A DNA stretch of 64,000 nucleotides from the NCBI GenBank assembly GCA_023055355.1, contig JALJCS010000002.1, positions 79,937,001-80,001,000 on the forward strand. Reading direction: 5' to 3'. This stretch comes from Agelaius tricolor. Lineage: Eukaryota > Chordata > Aves > Passeriformes > Icteridae. Positions 22,061 to 34,799 of the stretch are shown here, one piece after another. How positions within the stretch are numbered: the stretch's first letter is position 1; each line of letters begins with the position of its first letter. Made by a program: the position numbers and the translations under genes. A model generated the notes under the pieces. That model had not been told where the DNA came from, made no database searches, and saw only the letters and a list, made by a program, of their open reading frames with translations.

Positions 22061-24870
22061 GCTTAGGAATACTTAGGAAGGCTTAGTCAGCGCCCATTTA
22101 TATTGTTTGCTTGTATTGGCTACATCAATCTCAAGTTCAATGTGCAAAAAACCAAAGTTGAAAAGCACATATTCTACATTTTAATTTTTTTTCCAAGACA
22201 ATTTAATTGCACTGCAATCTGGGGACACAGCTGTCATTGAAAAGTGCACAAACTCCTCCCTGTCCAACACAAAACATGAACACACCAGACATCTGGCATT
22301 AAGAAACCAAACTTACTCTTGCCTGCCTAAAACAGGAGCATTATGTGATACCTTAACACCATCAAAATGATAATTGGAGACATCTGTCTTGCTCTGCAGG
22401 TTTCACAGGAGACATCTTTCTGCCTGGGACAACTGTACTCCAAGCAAAACCACGGCAAGCACCTGCCAGTTTGTTGTAATCAGTCAGGCTGCTCTAAGAT
22501 CATTTAAGCAAATACTCAGCTGTCATATTGGCCTTTTTGCTAGCAAATAGACATGGAAAATAAGTGCTTCCCAGTAAGTCAGTTAGTGTCAAGAGAAAGT
22601 GAAAAATAAAGGATTTGATTACTATTCTAGAAATTCAAATGTTTACATGGAAAAGTATTTTAAAGCACATAGGATGAAAAGGGCAAAGAACAGGTGATTA
22701 AGAATATTTTCCATGGATCCAGTTGTGGTGTTGACAGTATTTTCTGCCATTAAATCCTTCTTTCCAGCTGTCTTCAGGGGACAGTTGTGCATGCTCCTGA
22801 GTAGCATGGACATACGTGGATATATGCCTTGTTATGAGCTAAGTGACATGTTGAATTCATTATTAGACATAGTCCTATATATAAAAGTCTTCATAAAACT
22901 TCAGTCCTGTAGCTGATGTGTTTCCATAATGCCATGATGACTCAGTTCTCCTATCTCACTGCACAGTTTAATTATTTAAGATGTTAGACAAAAACACTCA
23001 GCAAGACTCCAAAGAAAAACCTTACTGGAGAAATTATTTTTTCTTCAAGTGGGTTTTTGCTTGTTTGTTTTTGTGTTCTGTGTGTGTGTGATGACAACTA
23101 AGTAACTGCCCAAAGACAGGCACTTATTCCATGCTAAGAACACTTTCCACACCTTACCTTAGAATGAGGAATCTCCAGTGATAATACCTGCTATCACAGC
23201 TATTACAGAATGGAGATAAAAATTTTAAAAAAAGGAAATAAGAGCTTGAACTAGTTTTTGAACAAAGTGTAAAGTAAGATGTAGTCCACAGTAGGGTGTT
23301 AAATACCATTGTAATGAGATACTGTTTCCTGGTAAATAGTATCATCACAGACAAGTTGTAATGTAGTTGGTAGATGTGGAATATGTTCAGAAGGCTGGCT
23401 AGCAGGCAAAACACAGCACAGATTTTGCCTTCTTATTCCTCAGAAGATGGCATTAATTGGATGATAAATTACTTTTAGTACAATTATGTTTCATATGTAT
23501 GCAGTGCTCTTAAAAATTATTTTAAATAAATTTAAAATATTAAAAATAAGGTCTGTAAGATTACTATAGCAGTACAGAGAAGTACAGTTCTGTCAGCATT
23601 TTCTTTCATATTTTGACAGTATTTTTCATAAACTAAAATTCACCATATTCCTTTCAAGTTCAAATCTTTTACTATTCCCATGAACCATCTGTAAAGTGGA
23701 TTTTTTTTAAAAAATAAGTCTAGGGATATTATGAGAGGTGTTGAATCCAGACTTCTCTGGTACCTGGGGTTTGTTGCTTCTGGCAGCTGAAATCCATCCA
23801 TGTACAATTTCTGGACCCAGCAGGATCCTTATGCTCCCAAGTGTGCTGGACAAGTGTGGCACACACAGAGGGCACTCACAGAGCCAGCACACAGAACAAT
23901 GACACATAATGCACATTCAGAGAGTGAAATGCTGCTCCCCCTGTCCAGCTGAGCAGGACTGAAATGCCCAGGAGATCACTCACACACCCTCATTCCCTGT
24001 ACTCATCAGAACTGCCTCAGTCACAAATCCCCATGGCCCCTCAGTCCATCCAGTGCCCATGCCTGGACTCTGGCCCTCCCATAAATGTATGTGTGTCTCC
24101 TGCTCACTGCCTAGTCCAGTTTAAATCTGATAGCAGATTACACATCCACAGGATTAAATTCACTGGGGCAGAATATTTAGGTGCAAAAGAAAAGTTAGAA
24201 ACCATCTTCATAAAAAGATAGGACTAGTTGCTGAGGTCAGGCAGAGAGCTCAGTAAGACAAATGTACTGAATGCTGCCAGCTCACCTGTGAGTCCCCTTA
24301 CATCTCATTTTCCCATGAGTCTTCCTAGATCCTCTCTTTCCCTGGCTTTGGCCAGTTCTGTGAACATCCCATAGAACATTTTGCAGACTCCTGCTGATAC
24401 ACCATAAGGAATTTTGCACAGTGCTATACACCCCCTCAAATATCTTGTGCTACTCACGGATAATCACGTTTTCCTATTCTTCCCAGAAACAAAGCTCAGA
24501 CAGACCCTCTTCTCTTCAAGATGACTCTTCCTGGGCAGCTCCTTCAATGGCCTCCAAGTTCTGCTCTCCACTCTTGTCTGTTACCACCTTCTTATTCAGC
24601 AAATTTTGTGCACCTGTGTGTGTTTCATAGATCACTTGCCCTCATCTTCTTTTATACTGAACAAATGCAATGAACCAGATGCTTTTGCATTCCACATACC
24701 CTTAACAAAGACTGTCAGTAGCACAGCAAAGCTTGTCATAAAGCTCAGGGGAAAGTTATAGCCCTTGTATGTCATTAAGAAGTTTCATCAATTATCTGGC
24801 TGCACCACCAAAAGACTCTGAGTTTGGGGTTTTGCATGTTTTAGTGTTTTGGGGGGTTTGGTTTTGGTTT
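22061..24870. other. Intergenic DNA between UTP23 and EIF3H, part 1
   Basis: AT-rich, with no gene, RNA or recognised repeat. Open frames are short and of ordinary composition. Confidence 0.45.
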
Positions 24871-24875
24871 TTGTC

Positions 24876-25080
24876 TTTTTTTTTTTTAAGTGAGCATTTT
24901 ATTGAAGCACTTACAAACCACTTGCATCTTCAGTAGGCTGCCTACCAGCAGTGCCACTGTGGAAGTGAGCCTGAGAAGGAACATGGAGGTTGTTTTAACA
25001 TTACCTTTATTAATGTGACTTGCTTTGTCCAAAGACAGGAAACAGAATTGGAAATGGGGAACTTAGTTTTCTGAAATACA
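24876..25080 (-). other. Possible processed-retrocopy 3' end
   Basis: On the minus strand an AATAAA (24903-24898) is followed after 10 nt by a run of 12 A (24887-24876), the signature of an mRNA 3' end copied into DNA. I could not identify the parent transcript. Sequence further upstream on that strand (25080-24960) has no recognisable coding frame, and a CTTCTCAG-like string argues against simple mRNA origin. A chance or SINE-like origin remains possible. Confidence 0.3.
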
Positions 25081-28000
25081 AGTCCTTGTTTGCTGCCAGA
25101 CACAGTACAGGTTTCTGGGTACAGGTCTGATCTGACACAGTAGTTCCTGTGTCTTTATCAATAATATTAATACTTTGAAGGTAAATAGACATTATTTATG
25201 AAAAAACATGTCACTGAAGGAGGAGACCTTTCTCTGTATCCAAAGTGGGAGGAGATGTTCATGCTGAACTTCCCAAGCCTGTGCAGAGGTGAAAACCAGG
25301 CATCACAGAAAGCTGGGCTTCACCAGGCACACTGCACACAAAATCTGCTCCAGCAGAAAATTAGCCCTCTGCAGAGCAGGCTATCTCTTGGCATAAATGA
25401 GTTCAGCTCTGGTTTTGAGTGCTAGGTAATGCAGTAGTAGAATTAAATAACAAAATTGCTGTGACATGGATTACTTGAAGTGAAAGCTGTTCTTTATCAA
25501 AAGAGCTTTGATGTAGGCCTAGTAACAAGGATTTCCCCTAATAGCTGGCACTTGTTAAATGCTGTAGCTTGTTGAGAAAATAGCTTCTGATTCTCCCTAA
25601 GTTGTCCTGTGTCAGACCTTTTTAATCTGAATGTGTTGCTTTGGGCAAATGTGCTGAGTGGTTATCTGCAGTAAGTCTTAGCACCATGCTTAAATATGAG
25701 AAATAAACTGATTTAGAAAAAAAAAAGAAAAGGATAAGGTTTTCAATTTCAACATTTAAAAATAAACAAAACTGTAATAAACACAGCCCATAAATCATTG
25801 TTGGAGGGTATCTGAAAATACTTTCCTAGGTGTATTTTTTATTAATTTTTCTGAGGTATGTATAAGCCATAAAGAAGATTCAGATTCATTACTGCTAAAT
25901 TGTATCTGTCAGAATGTATATTATTCATTGCTGGCCCCACCTTTCATTACCTTGAGGCTGGTATTGAGCTTTTGAATTTTAGTCTTTATCATGTGCATTC
26001 TTCTTTTACAGTGCCTGTTTTTCTGATATTTCATGGGAATGCAGTATATGGCTGTGACAAGTTCTGTTTTTCCTGCATGGATTAGTATGATTTCAGCAGA
26101 TGAGAATTTTGTGTATGACAAAGCTTTCTGCTTTTCTGGCTCTACCATTACCATAGCTAGAAAATTATTTCTGGTTTAAATACCATAACAACCCATCACT
26201 GTATGTCCCACATAACTATCTTTTAAATTGTGTATCATAGGAAGCACACATTTAATGTAGAGATCAGCATATTTAGTTTCACAAGGATAAGAAATAAAAT
26301 ACAGAGAATATCAGTGCAGGTTTTAAGTGACTGCTTATATTAGCATGTATTTTGAGAATGCTCTGGAGACCAAAGATTTTGCAGGCAACTTTACCTTTCT
26401 TACTAGAGCTGAAAGAAATTACAGAAATGAAAATAACCAGTGGGATTCTTGACAGTTTCTCAAATGTTAAACCAGCTTTGCTGTCTTTTTTGACCTTGAG
26501 CTAAATTCACATGAAAGATCAGAACAGAATCAGATCTTATCCAATATAACAAAACTTTCTAAATAGATACACATCTCTGATGCACATCATTTAGTTTATG
26601 CAGCATTTTTGGTTGATGCAGCTCTTTATGATGTTAAACAACTGCTTTCATACTCCTGTAAGGACACACAAGGACACTGTTTTGGAGCAGCCTTCCCTCC
26701 CTGCACTGTTCCTCAAGATCTGCACCAGTTAGCTGCTATTCTGCACCACGTGTGACATCCTGCAGTACTGCTCCCTCTGTACTCACTTGAAGAAGCCCTT
26801 GAAGGATGTCAAAGTGCCATAATGTAGGAAAATAGAAGGCTTAATGGAGTATCCAGGACTGGAATTGTAACTTCAGTTTGTGAATTGTGAAAAACACAGG
26901 AGACAGGAAGATACCCTGCCAAACCCTCACTATTCTACACCTGATATGAAAGGTGGGTAGAGGGGAATAACAGAGTGATGCTTTACACATCATCTCCTAT
27001 TGTGCCTTCATTTTGAGCAGAACATCCCTCTCCCCTTTTTTTACTATTTCTCATACAAAGTAAATATAAGTCCATTTTAGATCTCTTAAACACCTACATG
27101 GTCTTACCTTGGAGATGACAGGAAGCTCAGAAGACATAAAACATTTTTGATTTTTGGTATGCTCACTTCCATTTCCTCAGTTCTTGTTCTCCTTAGAGAA
27201 GGTTGTTATATTCATCATGGTAGGGCTTGTGTGTCATCAAGAATTAGAAGGGTCAATTACTTGATTGATTAATTAACTGATTATGAAGAGAAGGCTGAAC
27301 AAATTTACATCAAAAGAGAAATTATGTGAGAAGAATTCTCCAACAAGAAATTAACTTATGGCCAAAATTCTGATTTATGCCAGAGAACTCACTTCAGTAG
27401 CCTGAGATACCATATGTATCTTTTCACCTTTTCATTGATTTCAGGGAGAAATCAGTTTACTGGGAACAGAGAAGTAGAATTTTTACAGTGTGGTAATAAA
27501 TCATACATGCTCCCTACACTTACACAATTTTCTAACTTGATACTCTAGAAAAGAGTTTAGCTCTGCTTAGAAAGAAACATATGGTAACTATGTGAAATAC
27601 CTTGTCTTTGTTTTACAGGCTAAAATTAGCACTTAAAATGTCTGAGTTTGTTTTATCAAATGCATTTTCAATTAGGCAATTTTATTGTTAATTCCTTTGT
27701 CTTTTTTTTGTTCCTGTTAGCTGTATGCTAATGGGTTTGAGATGCAGTAGTAAATGATCCATTAATAATAAAAAATAGCTATAAACACTTGAAACATAAA
27801 AGTTAGTAAGAATAGAAGATAACTAAAAACACTTATGGGAAAGCATCTATTGAAAAAAGCAGAGAAAAAAGGTTGAGTGGTGGAAAATCCCCAGACTTTC
27901 CCAAGGAAAGAGCTTATATTTTTTAATATTTCCTTCACATGCAGAAATACCTTATTATGCTACTGCCTTTTTTTTTTTTTTAATATAATGCTTATACTTC

Positions 28001-28950
28001 TAGTCCAGTAAATACTAAAAGGTTGCCTGTGTAACAGCATGGCTGAAACCTTCCATGGCCTCTGAAACCTCCATTCTTACAGAAAAGAAATTGAATTTTC
28101 CAAGTTTATATTCTAGTCCCATAGTTCCTTATTGCATTTGATGTTTGTCCCTGGGGGTTTCTATGCTCTTGCAGCTCCCACTTTTACAATTTTTCTCTCT
28201 CTCCTATACCTTATTACTTTCCATTTCCTACTTCAAATTTAAAAAAAACCCAAACAACAACAATAAAACCAATTCCTTCACTTTGATTGTCTTGAAGAAA
28301 ATTAGAAAAAAAATGTGGAATAGATCTGAGCATTGGTATCATTAACTTCTAAAATCTCAACTAGCCTCTTGAGAAATAATAGTAATTAAAAATCCATCTG
28401 CACAAAATGCCCATGCATTTATGTAGCCTGATCTTAAATTTTCCCATTGAGCTCCTCTGTGGAAAGTAGTAAACATTAGATGAATACCTGACACTTCAGA
28501 GGGTGATTATTTATCAGTGAAACAGAATGCTGTAGATGCTGTAGAAGTAAGTATGCAAAGGTCCTGACTTCAGTGAGTTGCAGCTGGTGATCAGTGATAT
28601 CTGAACAAATTGGGAATGGAGTGCTGCCTCATTTATCAGGGAGAACCTACCTTAACATGGGTTGGCATGCCTGGGGATATTTTATTTCTTTGAGTCTTAA
28701 ATTGCTGTGGTCAGCAGGACACAAATAGCTGAAACTCCTGAATTTCACAAGGCTTATACACAAAGCTGCTTCCTGAGACTGGGGCTGGAATTTGGAATTG
28801 CCCTGCACGTGGCAGACAGTGCTGCTGACCATAACTGCAGTTACAGGTTCTGTACTGTTAGAGAGGCATGCACCTGGCTAAACTTCATCTGCTGGTGAGA
28901 CATGAGGGTCACTGAGGGTTCCCTCTTTTCTGGGGGGGAAACAAAAGTAA
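25081..28950. other. Intergenic DNA between UTP23 and EIF3H, part 2
   Basis: AT-rich single-copy-looking sequence with short A/T homopolymers (for example about 27968-27982). No supported gene or repeat. Confidence 0.45.
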
Positions 28951-28959
28951 GAAAAGAAT

Positions 28960-29097
28960 GAGCATTTAAGAGATCCTGTCTGTTCCATGGCTTTGGAAGT
29001 GTTACAGGTCTTCTTGCCATCTTTCTGTTCTCCCCCCATGCTGGGGGATGAGAGCTGAGTAGGTGTTTGGCTGCTGGCCAGGGTTAACCCACCACAG
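28960..29097 (+). mobile_element. Possible LTR 3' remnant
   Basis: The end TCCCCCCATGCTGGGGGATGAGAGCTGAG, then TTTGGCTGCTGGCCAGGGTTAACCCACCACA, resembles the 3' end of the LTRs at 2634-3056 and 16270-16812 (GCCAGCTGGGGTTAAACCATGACA). The left boundary is unclear. Confidence 0.4.
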
Positions 29098-30570
29098 ATA
29101 TCTTCACAGATACACAGATGGACCTCTTGTCATTAGGGTTTTCACTCTCCCAAAGGGATGTGAGCGTGGCATGGAAAGGAGAAGCTCCTATGAAAAGGTA
29201 AATAAGAAAGGGATTTCAAAAGGAGCAGAGGCCATGCCAAGCATAGAATTATTGTAAAATAGCTTTATACTTGAAGGATTAAGCAGCCTTAAAATCACTA
29301 CACTCCTCCCAAATACAAGCCTTACTTTATATGGGAAAGTGTTGGATTCCTACTTCATTTGTGAGCAGTGCACTGGCCTGCTGAGGCAGTGTAGGAGCTC
29401 ATTCCCTTTGTGGCACACTGAAAAAGGTCACCAGTGTACTCATACAGAGATGTGCCACAAACCTGTGTTTCCCCATGTTTGAAAGCTTGAGCCTGAATAC
29501 ATCACCTCTCTCAGAATACCAAGATTTTCTGAACTTGAAACTTCTGTAAACTGCAAGACATTACAAGGTGATTTTAAGTTTGTGTTAGTTTTGCCACCTA
29601 GTTTTGGAGATTATTTTACTGGAAGCAATTATTTATTTTTTTAACATAATTAATGTTGTTTTAGGCAACTCTAGTTATTTGTTCAAGTTCGTATTTGGGT
29701 GTTGTTATGTCTCAGTGCAAGTACAGACTGCTATGTGAATCCTAAGTGATTCTTCCCTATTCCTCTACACTTTGTGATAATGAAATTAAGGTATTCATTA
29801 TGCCTAGACATATTTGGAATTGCTGAGAGGGCAGGGAAGAAAAACTCAGAATTCAGACATGACCTATTTACCAAGTGGTAACAAGTCATTGCAGGCTAGC
29901 CCATCTCTGGTGCATGGTCTTAGCCTGCAGCATACACAAATGAAACTCAAGTTGGTTTAGCCCTTAAGGTACAGTCAGTCTGACGATTTGGAAGGGATTA
30001 TATCTTTGAACCCTAATCAGATAATTTCTGTTTAGCAACTCTAGTTCTGCTCATAGCCCTGATATGGTGCAGAGGTGCTTTGGGGGATATGACACATCTC
30101 AGTTTCACCAAGGTTTTAACTTAAACGGGACTGGGGAATTAAAGGGTTTTTGGTTGGTTCCAGCTGTCTTTTGATTTAAGAGAACAATTTAAAAATGATT
30201 AATGGAGACTGTGCACTACTTGAATTTTCTAAAGTATTTTGTGATGAAAGTCTTCTGTTTTGTGGTTTTCCTGAGTAGCTTGGGCAATGTTTCTAAATTC
30301 TTCACACGGACATCTTTTTTGTGGCCTCCTTTTCAAGAATTCATAATTTTCAACGGTGAAATTTTTATGGCCTCTTGCCCCCAGTGATTTGGTGAGTTTT
30401 GTAAGGTAGAAAGTTGATATTTGTTTTTCATTTTTCATGTTAATAATAATTAACAAAATTGACTCAATTATTCTGGCAGTGCATTAAGTAATGAGCCCTA
30501 TGCCAGTCCCTTGAATAGGGATATTTTGGGTGCCCACAGCAATATCTCTGAACATGGTGATGTTCTGTGC
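29098..30570. other. Intergenic DNA, nothing identified
   Basis: AT-rich with no gene or repeat recognised. Confidence 0.45.
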
Positions 30571-30581
30571 TGTAGCTACTT

Positions 30582-30712
30582 GTTGGGGTTTTTTGGTGGG
30601 TATTTTGGGTTTGTAGTTTTTTGGGTTTTTGTTGTTGGTTGTTTGTTTTTTTGTTTTGCTTTGTTTGATTTTGTTTGTGTGTTGTTTGTTTTTTTTTGTT
30701 TTGTTTTTAATT
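30582..30712. repeat. G/T-only low-complexity tract
   Basis: About 130 bp composed almost wholly of T and G (GGTTTTTTGG, TTGTTTGTTTTTTTG and similar), purine/pyrimidine mixed but strongly strand-asymmetric. Confidence 0.85.
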
Positions 30713-30989
30713 AGATTGATTTTCTGTTCAGAAATTTTGTAGGCCAGGATAATATATCACATTTGTATTATCCCAGGTGTTTTCATTCTTTTTCAGATCC
30801 CTAAGAATTTGCCAGTGTTAAAGCACTGTGCATTTCAGAAAGTATGTTCTCCTATTTAAATACTCTTCAACATCTTTGAAGTATTCCATGCATCTCCAGC
30901 AGTCCATGGATGGGAGTTGAAAATCCCTGTATTACCACAGTACTGCTTCCTGCTCTTTGTTTTCTTAATTAAAACTATTTGACCAGATT

Positions 30990-31755
30990 TAGTTTAACAA
31001 GGGTAAGTGCTGGATTCTGCACCCAGGACAGGGCAACCCTGGCTGTGCACAGACAGGAGAATGAGAGGCTGGAGAGCAGAGTCATGGAAGGAGACCTGGA
31101 GGTTGATGTCAAGTGGAACATGAGCCAGCAGTGCCCTGGCAGCCAGGAGGGCCAACCCTGTCTTGGGGGCATCAGGCCCAGCATCACCAGCTGGGCAAGG
31201 GAGGGGATTGTCCTGCTCTGCTCTGCTCTGGGGCATCCTCACCTTGAGTGCTGGGGACAGTTTTGGTAACCACAATATAAAAAAGATATTAAACCATTAA
31301 AGAGCATCCAAAGGAGGACAACCAAGGTGCAGGGCCTTGAGGAGATGCTGTACGAGGAGCAGCTGAGGTCACTTGGTCTGTTCAGCCTGGAGGAGACTGA
31401 GGAGAGACATCACAGACTTTACAGCTTCCTCAGTGGGGGAAGTGGAGGGGCAGGTATAGATCTCTTCACCCTCATGACCAGTGACAGCACATGAAGAAAC
31501 AGCATGAAGCTGAGTCAGGGGAGGCTTAGGTTGGATATCAGGAAAAGGTTCTTCACCCAGAGGGTGTTTGGGCACTGGAACAGGCCCCCAGGGAAGTGGT
31601 CATGGCATGAAACCTGACAGAGCTCAAGAGGCATTAGAACAACACTCTCATGCACATGGTGTGAGTCTTGGGGATGTCCTCTGCAGCCAGAGCTGCACTC
31701 GATCCTGAGGGGTCCCTTCCAACTCAGCATATTCAATGATCCTATGACTCTATTA
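30990..31755 (+). mobile_element. CR1 LINE 3' portion, plus orientation
   Basis: Runs from the CR1 GTAAGTGCTGGATTCTGCAC segment through ATCCAAAGGAGGACAACCAAGG, TTCAGCCTGGAGGAGACTGAGG and TTAGGTTGGATATCAGGAAA to GGGTCCCTTCCAACTCAGCATATTCAATGATCC. The 3' end is of a different CR1 subfamily from the copies at 4585 and 21779. Confidence 0.88.
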
Positions 31756-32879
31756 TATTGTGAGTTAAAACTGGATATTCATGTTTATATAACAGCTAAG
31801 TGAAATAATAGTATTGAATTAAACAACTTCATTCTCTAGAAAAACGTCAAAAGGCAATTCCAGTGGGAGTGCAGCCTTCAGTCATGGAAACCCAAGGGCA
31901 GGACTCAATGTTCAACACCTACGTGATGGCTGAGCTTGCTGGCCACAGCATACTTCCCTAAAGCTCAGGGTTGTTATTGCATCAGCCTCTCTACAAACTG
32001 CTTGTAGAAAAACCCCCTAATCCCACGGCACATGCACTTCAGTCTCTTTGGGGCACAGGGCCTATTTACCTCAGTGATGCTGCCATTGTGAACTTCCCCT
32101 TCAATCTCCATTTAAGAATTATTTTCCCAAAGGAAAATGTGAAGTGGGATTCATCATACCCTGCTTCAGACATCTATCACAAGGTGTCCTTAGCAGAGCT
32201 GGGTGTCCGGATTTCTTGCTAATGTCAATGCAGTTCTAGTCAGTGGTATCAGTGGCATTTAGGATACATTTTGCCTTCCTGGGAGGATTATTATACTGGA
32301 TTCTTTGCTTGAATTTATTCCAGCAGCAATGCAAGCAACTGATAGGGACTATTCTAAGTGATGTTAAAATTGTTTTATAGGAACAGGCAAATGTTGGGTC
32401 TGCGGCTGCAGGCAAATACACATACATTTTAATACTGGTGTTGATAAGTATGTTCCTCACCCTTAATTAGAAATGACTGTTAACTACATTGTTGAAAAGA
32501 AAAATTTTTATGAAGTGACATATTTGCAAAGTGTCTGAACAGATTTGGGAGGTATGGTAGGGCTGGCTTTCACAGCGCGCTGCATTTTTCAGGAGGAATT
32601 TGAAGAGTAGAGTTTGAAATTAAATTAGGAAAAAAGTACATAAAAAAACCCCCTACCTCAGACAAAATAGAGAAGCAAAACCAACTGTTTTAATGTAACA
32701 CAAACTCATTCCTAAGAATTGCATGAGAAGTTGATAGTTCAGTTTGCACCGATGCCTCGTCACTCCACAGCAGTTTGCTTTTTGTAAAGGTAATACACAA
32801 AGCTTTCAAAACTCTTAGAAGTACATCTCCCTCAACACTTCCAGGATTATGAGGTGTAAATCCCCCCCAAGACTAGAGT

Positions 32880-33282
32880 CTCCTCAGCCATGCTGGGGAG
32901 CCCTCACTGCAGCCCAGGGCTGGGAATTCGGGTCCCTGTGGCAGCAGAGCTGCCCGAGGTGGCCATGGAAATGCACAGATGGAGCTTCCTGGGCTGCCAG
33001 AAATGGTTTGCCAGGGGCCAGCTGGCAGCTGGACCAGGGCAGTGACCCTTCCCCTCCCCTCAGCACTGGTGAGGCCACACCTCAAGCCCTGCACTCAGTT
33101 CTGGGCCCCTCACTACAAGAAGGACATTTAGGGGCTGGAGTGAGTCCAGAGATGGGCAGTGGAGCTGGGGAAGGCTCTGGAACACAGGGCTGATGAACAG
33201 CAGCTGAGGGAGCTGGGAGTGTTTGGCCTGGGGAAAAAGAGGCTCAAGGGGGACCTTATTGCTCTCTACATCTCCCTGAAAG
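32880..33282 (+). mobile_element. CR1 LINE, 5' piece of an interrupted copy
   Basis: Plus-strand CR1 sequence (GTGAGGCCACACCTCAAGCC, GGGCCCCTCACTACAAGAAGG, GGAGTGTTTGGCCTGGGG, ATCTCCCTGAAAG) that stops abruptly at 33282 in the middle of the usual CR1 order. The continuation is found as a sliver at about 33997-34022 and then at 34454-34735. Confidence 0.85.
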
Positions 33283-33996
33283 CGTTGCCCACACAGGTTC
33301 TTTCAGCCAGTGTGAAAGAGGCCAATCCACACAGAACTGAGGTATTCTATTTATTTACAGTTCTGTGCAGAAAGAGGTGCAAATCCACAAAGACAGCACA
33401 ATGACTACCAAAACTTTTCACTATTTGTACATTTAGCAAAGGCACTAATGTTCATTCATTAGAAATTACTTAGTCCTCTTATTAATTAGTATTCTATCTT
33501 CTATTGGTTAATGATTCTCTTGCTTCCCATGTTAATTAGTCTGCATGCTAAGTCCTTGTTGTCCTTTGAGTTGGTGGCTTTCTTGAGTCATGATTTTCCA
33601 CTGCTGAATTACTTTTTACCCCATGGGAGCTGATACAGCACAGTTGCTGAGTTGTCCTTATTAGTTTCTTCCTTATCTTGGGGATTCTGCCAAATATCCT
33701 TGTGGCCCATAAATTCCACATTGTTTGTGTCCAGTGGCATATCCTTCTTCCCAAGCTCTTTGTTAACTTTCCCCTAGATCTGAGATCATTGAAGAATATC
33801 CAGCATTAAACCTTAACAAGGCAACAAGTATTTTTTCTTTCTAATGCCTGGACATCACTTAGACCTTGTTAGCTGCTATCTAATTCACAGAATAAATCTC
33901 CTTTTTTGTTGATTAGGCTTGAAGGCATACAAAGAACAAATGTCAAAGAATATCCCTTCTTAAAATTTTTTTTTACATATTCCACATTTTGAAACC
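33283..33996 (-). mobile_element. LTR-like insertion interrupting a CR1
   Basis: About 710 bp separate CR1 pieces that are otherwise collinear (CTCCCTGAAAG on the left, ATGGTTGTAGCCAG on the right). Read on the minus strand it has a TGTAAATAAATAGAATA poly(A)-type signal. The sequence reminds me of a passerine LTR, but the ends are not clean TG...CA and no firm target duplication can be called (AAAG at both edges is too short). Confidence 0.45.
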
Positions 33997-34026
33997 AAAG
34001 ATGGTTGTAGCCAGATGGAGGGCTAT

Positions 34027-34453
34027 TGAAACAGGTTGACCCCCGTGGCAGGGAGAAATGATGAGGAGGACTCCATCTTATCAGAAGGCTAATAATTATT
34101 ATACTATATTATTCTATATTATATTACACTATATTACCTTACATCTAAACTGAATCTGCCAAGCACTCCACTCTGCACCCCAACTGCACAGAATCTGGTG
34201 ACTGTCAGCAGACAGTCCCAACACACACACACCATCACACACACACACACTTGGCCCTGATAGGCCAAGGAAACAAAACACCAGCACTTTGGGTGAACAG
34301 TCTCTATAGTGCATTCTACTTTGGCACAACACAGGCACAGCAAATGAGATAAGAATTATTTTCATCATTCTCTGAGGTTCAGAGAATGTGAATCTCAGAA
34401 ATATTCTTGGGAAGATTGCCTTGCTTTTCTCTGTGAGGAGAAATGTGGCTACA
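34027..34453 (-). mobile_element. Passerine-type ERV LTR inside a CR1, minus orientation
   Basis: About 427 bp bounded on the minus strand by TGTAGCC and TTTCA. Internal landmarks (minus strand) are CACAGAGAAAAGCAAGGC, GAATATTTCTGAGATTCACA, a (TG)n stretch, AT-rich TATA-like repeats and a CTTCTGATAAGATGGAGTC end that parallels CTTCTGAAACATGGAGTC in the solo LTR at 39702. It lies between a CR1 sliver and the CR1 3' end. No viral genes are present. Confidence 0.65.
34221..34251. repeat. Interrupted (CA)n microsatellite
   Basis: Two ACACAC runs separated by CCAT, within the LTR. Confidence 0.85.
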
Positions 34454-34735
34454 GAGGTTGGCCTCATTTCCCAGGTAAATAGCGACAGGATGGATGACAG
34501 GAACAGAGGACATGGCCTCAAGCGGGAGGTTTAGGTTGGGCATCAAGAAGAATTTCTTCCCAGAAAGGGCGATTAACCACTGGAATGGGCTGCCCAGGGA
34601 GTGGAGTCGGCATCGATGGAAGTGCCCAAAGACGCCTGGATGTGGCACTCAGTGCCATGGTGTAGGGGACAAGCTGGTGTTTGCTCATAGGGTGGACTCG
34701 ATGATCCTGGCGGCTTTTTCCAAGGTAAATGATTC
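34454..34735 (+). mobile_element. CR1 LINE 3' end, resumed after insertions
   Basis: GAGGTTGGCCTCATTTCCCAGG, then TTTAGGTTGGGCATCAAGAA, TGGAATGGGCTGCCCAGGGA, GATGTGGCACTCAGTGCCAT and GGTGGACTCGATGATCCTGG, ending near GTAAATGATTCTGTGG. It starts where the CR1 piece at 32880-33282 left off, so the two are probably one insertion. Its 3' end lies about 270 bp from the EIF3H ATG. Confidence 0.88.
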
Positions 34736-34799
34736 TGTGGAGAGGAAAACCGGCAGGGAAGGCTGTCTCGGCTGTCGCATGCCGGATGAGCTGGCACAA

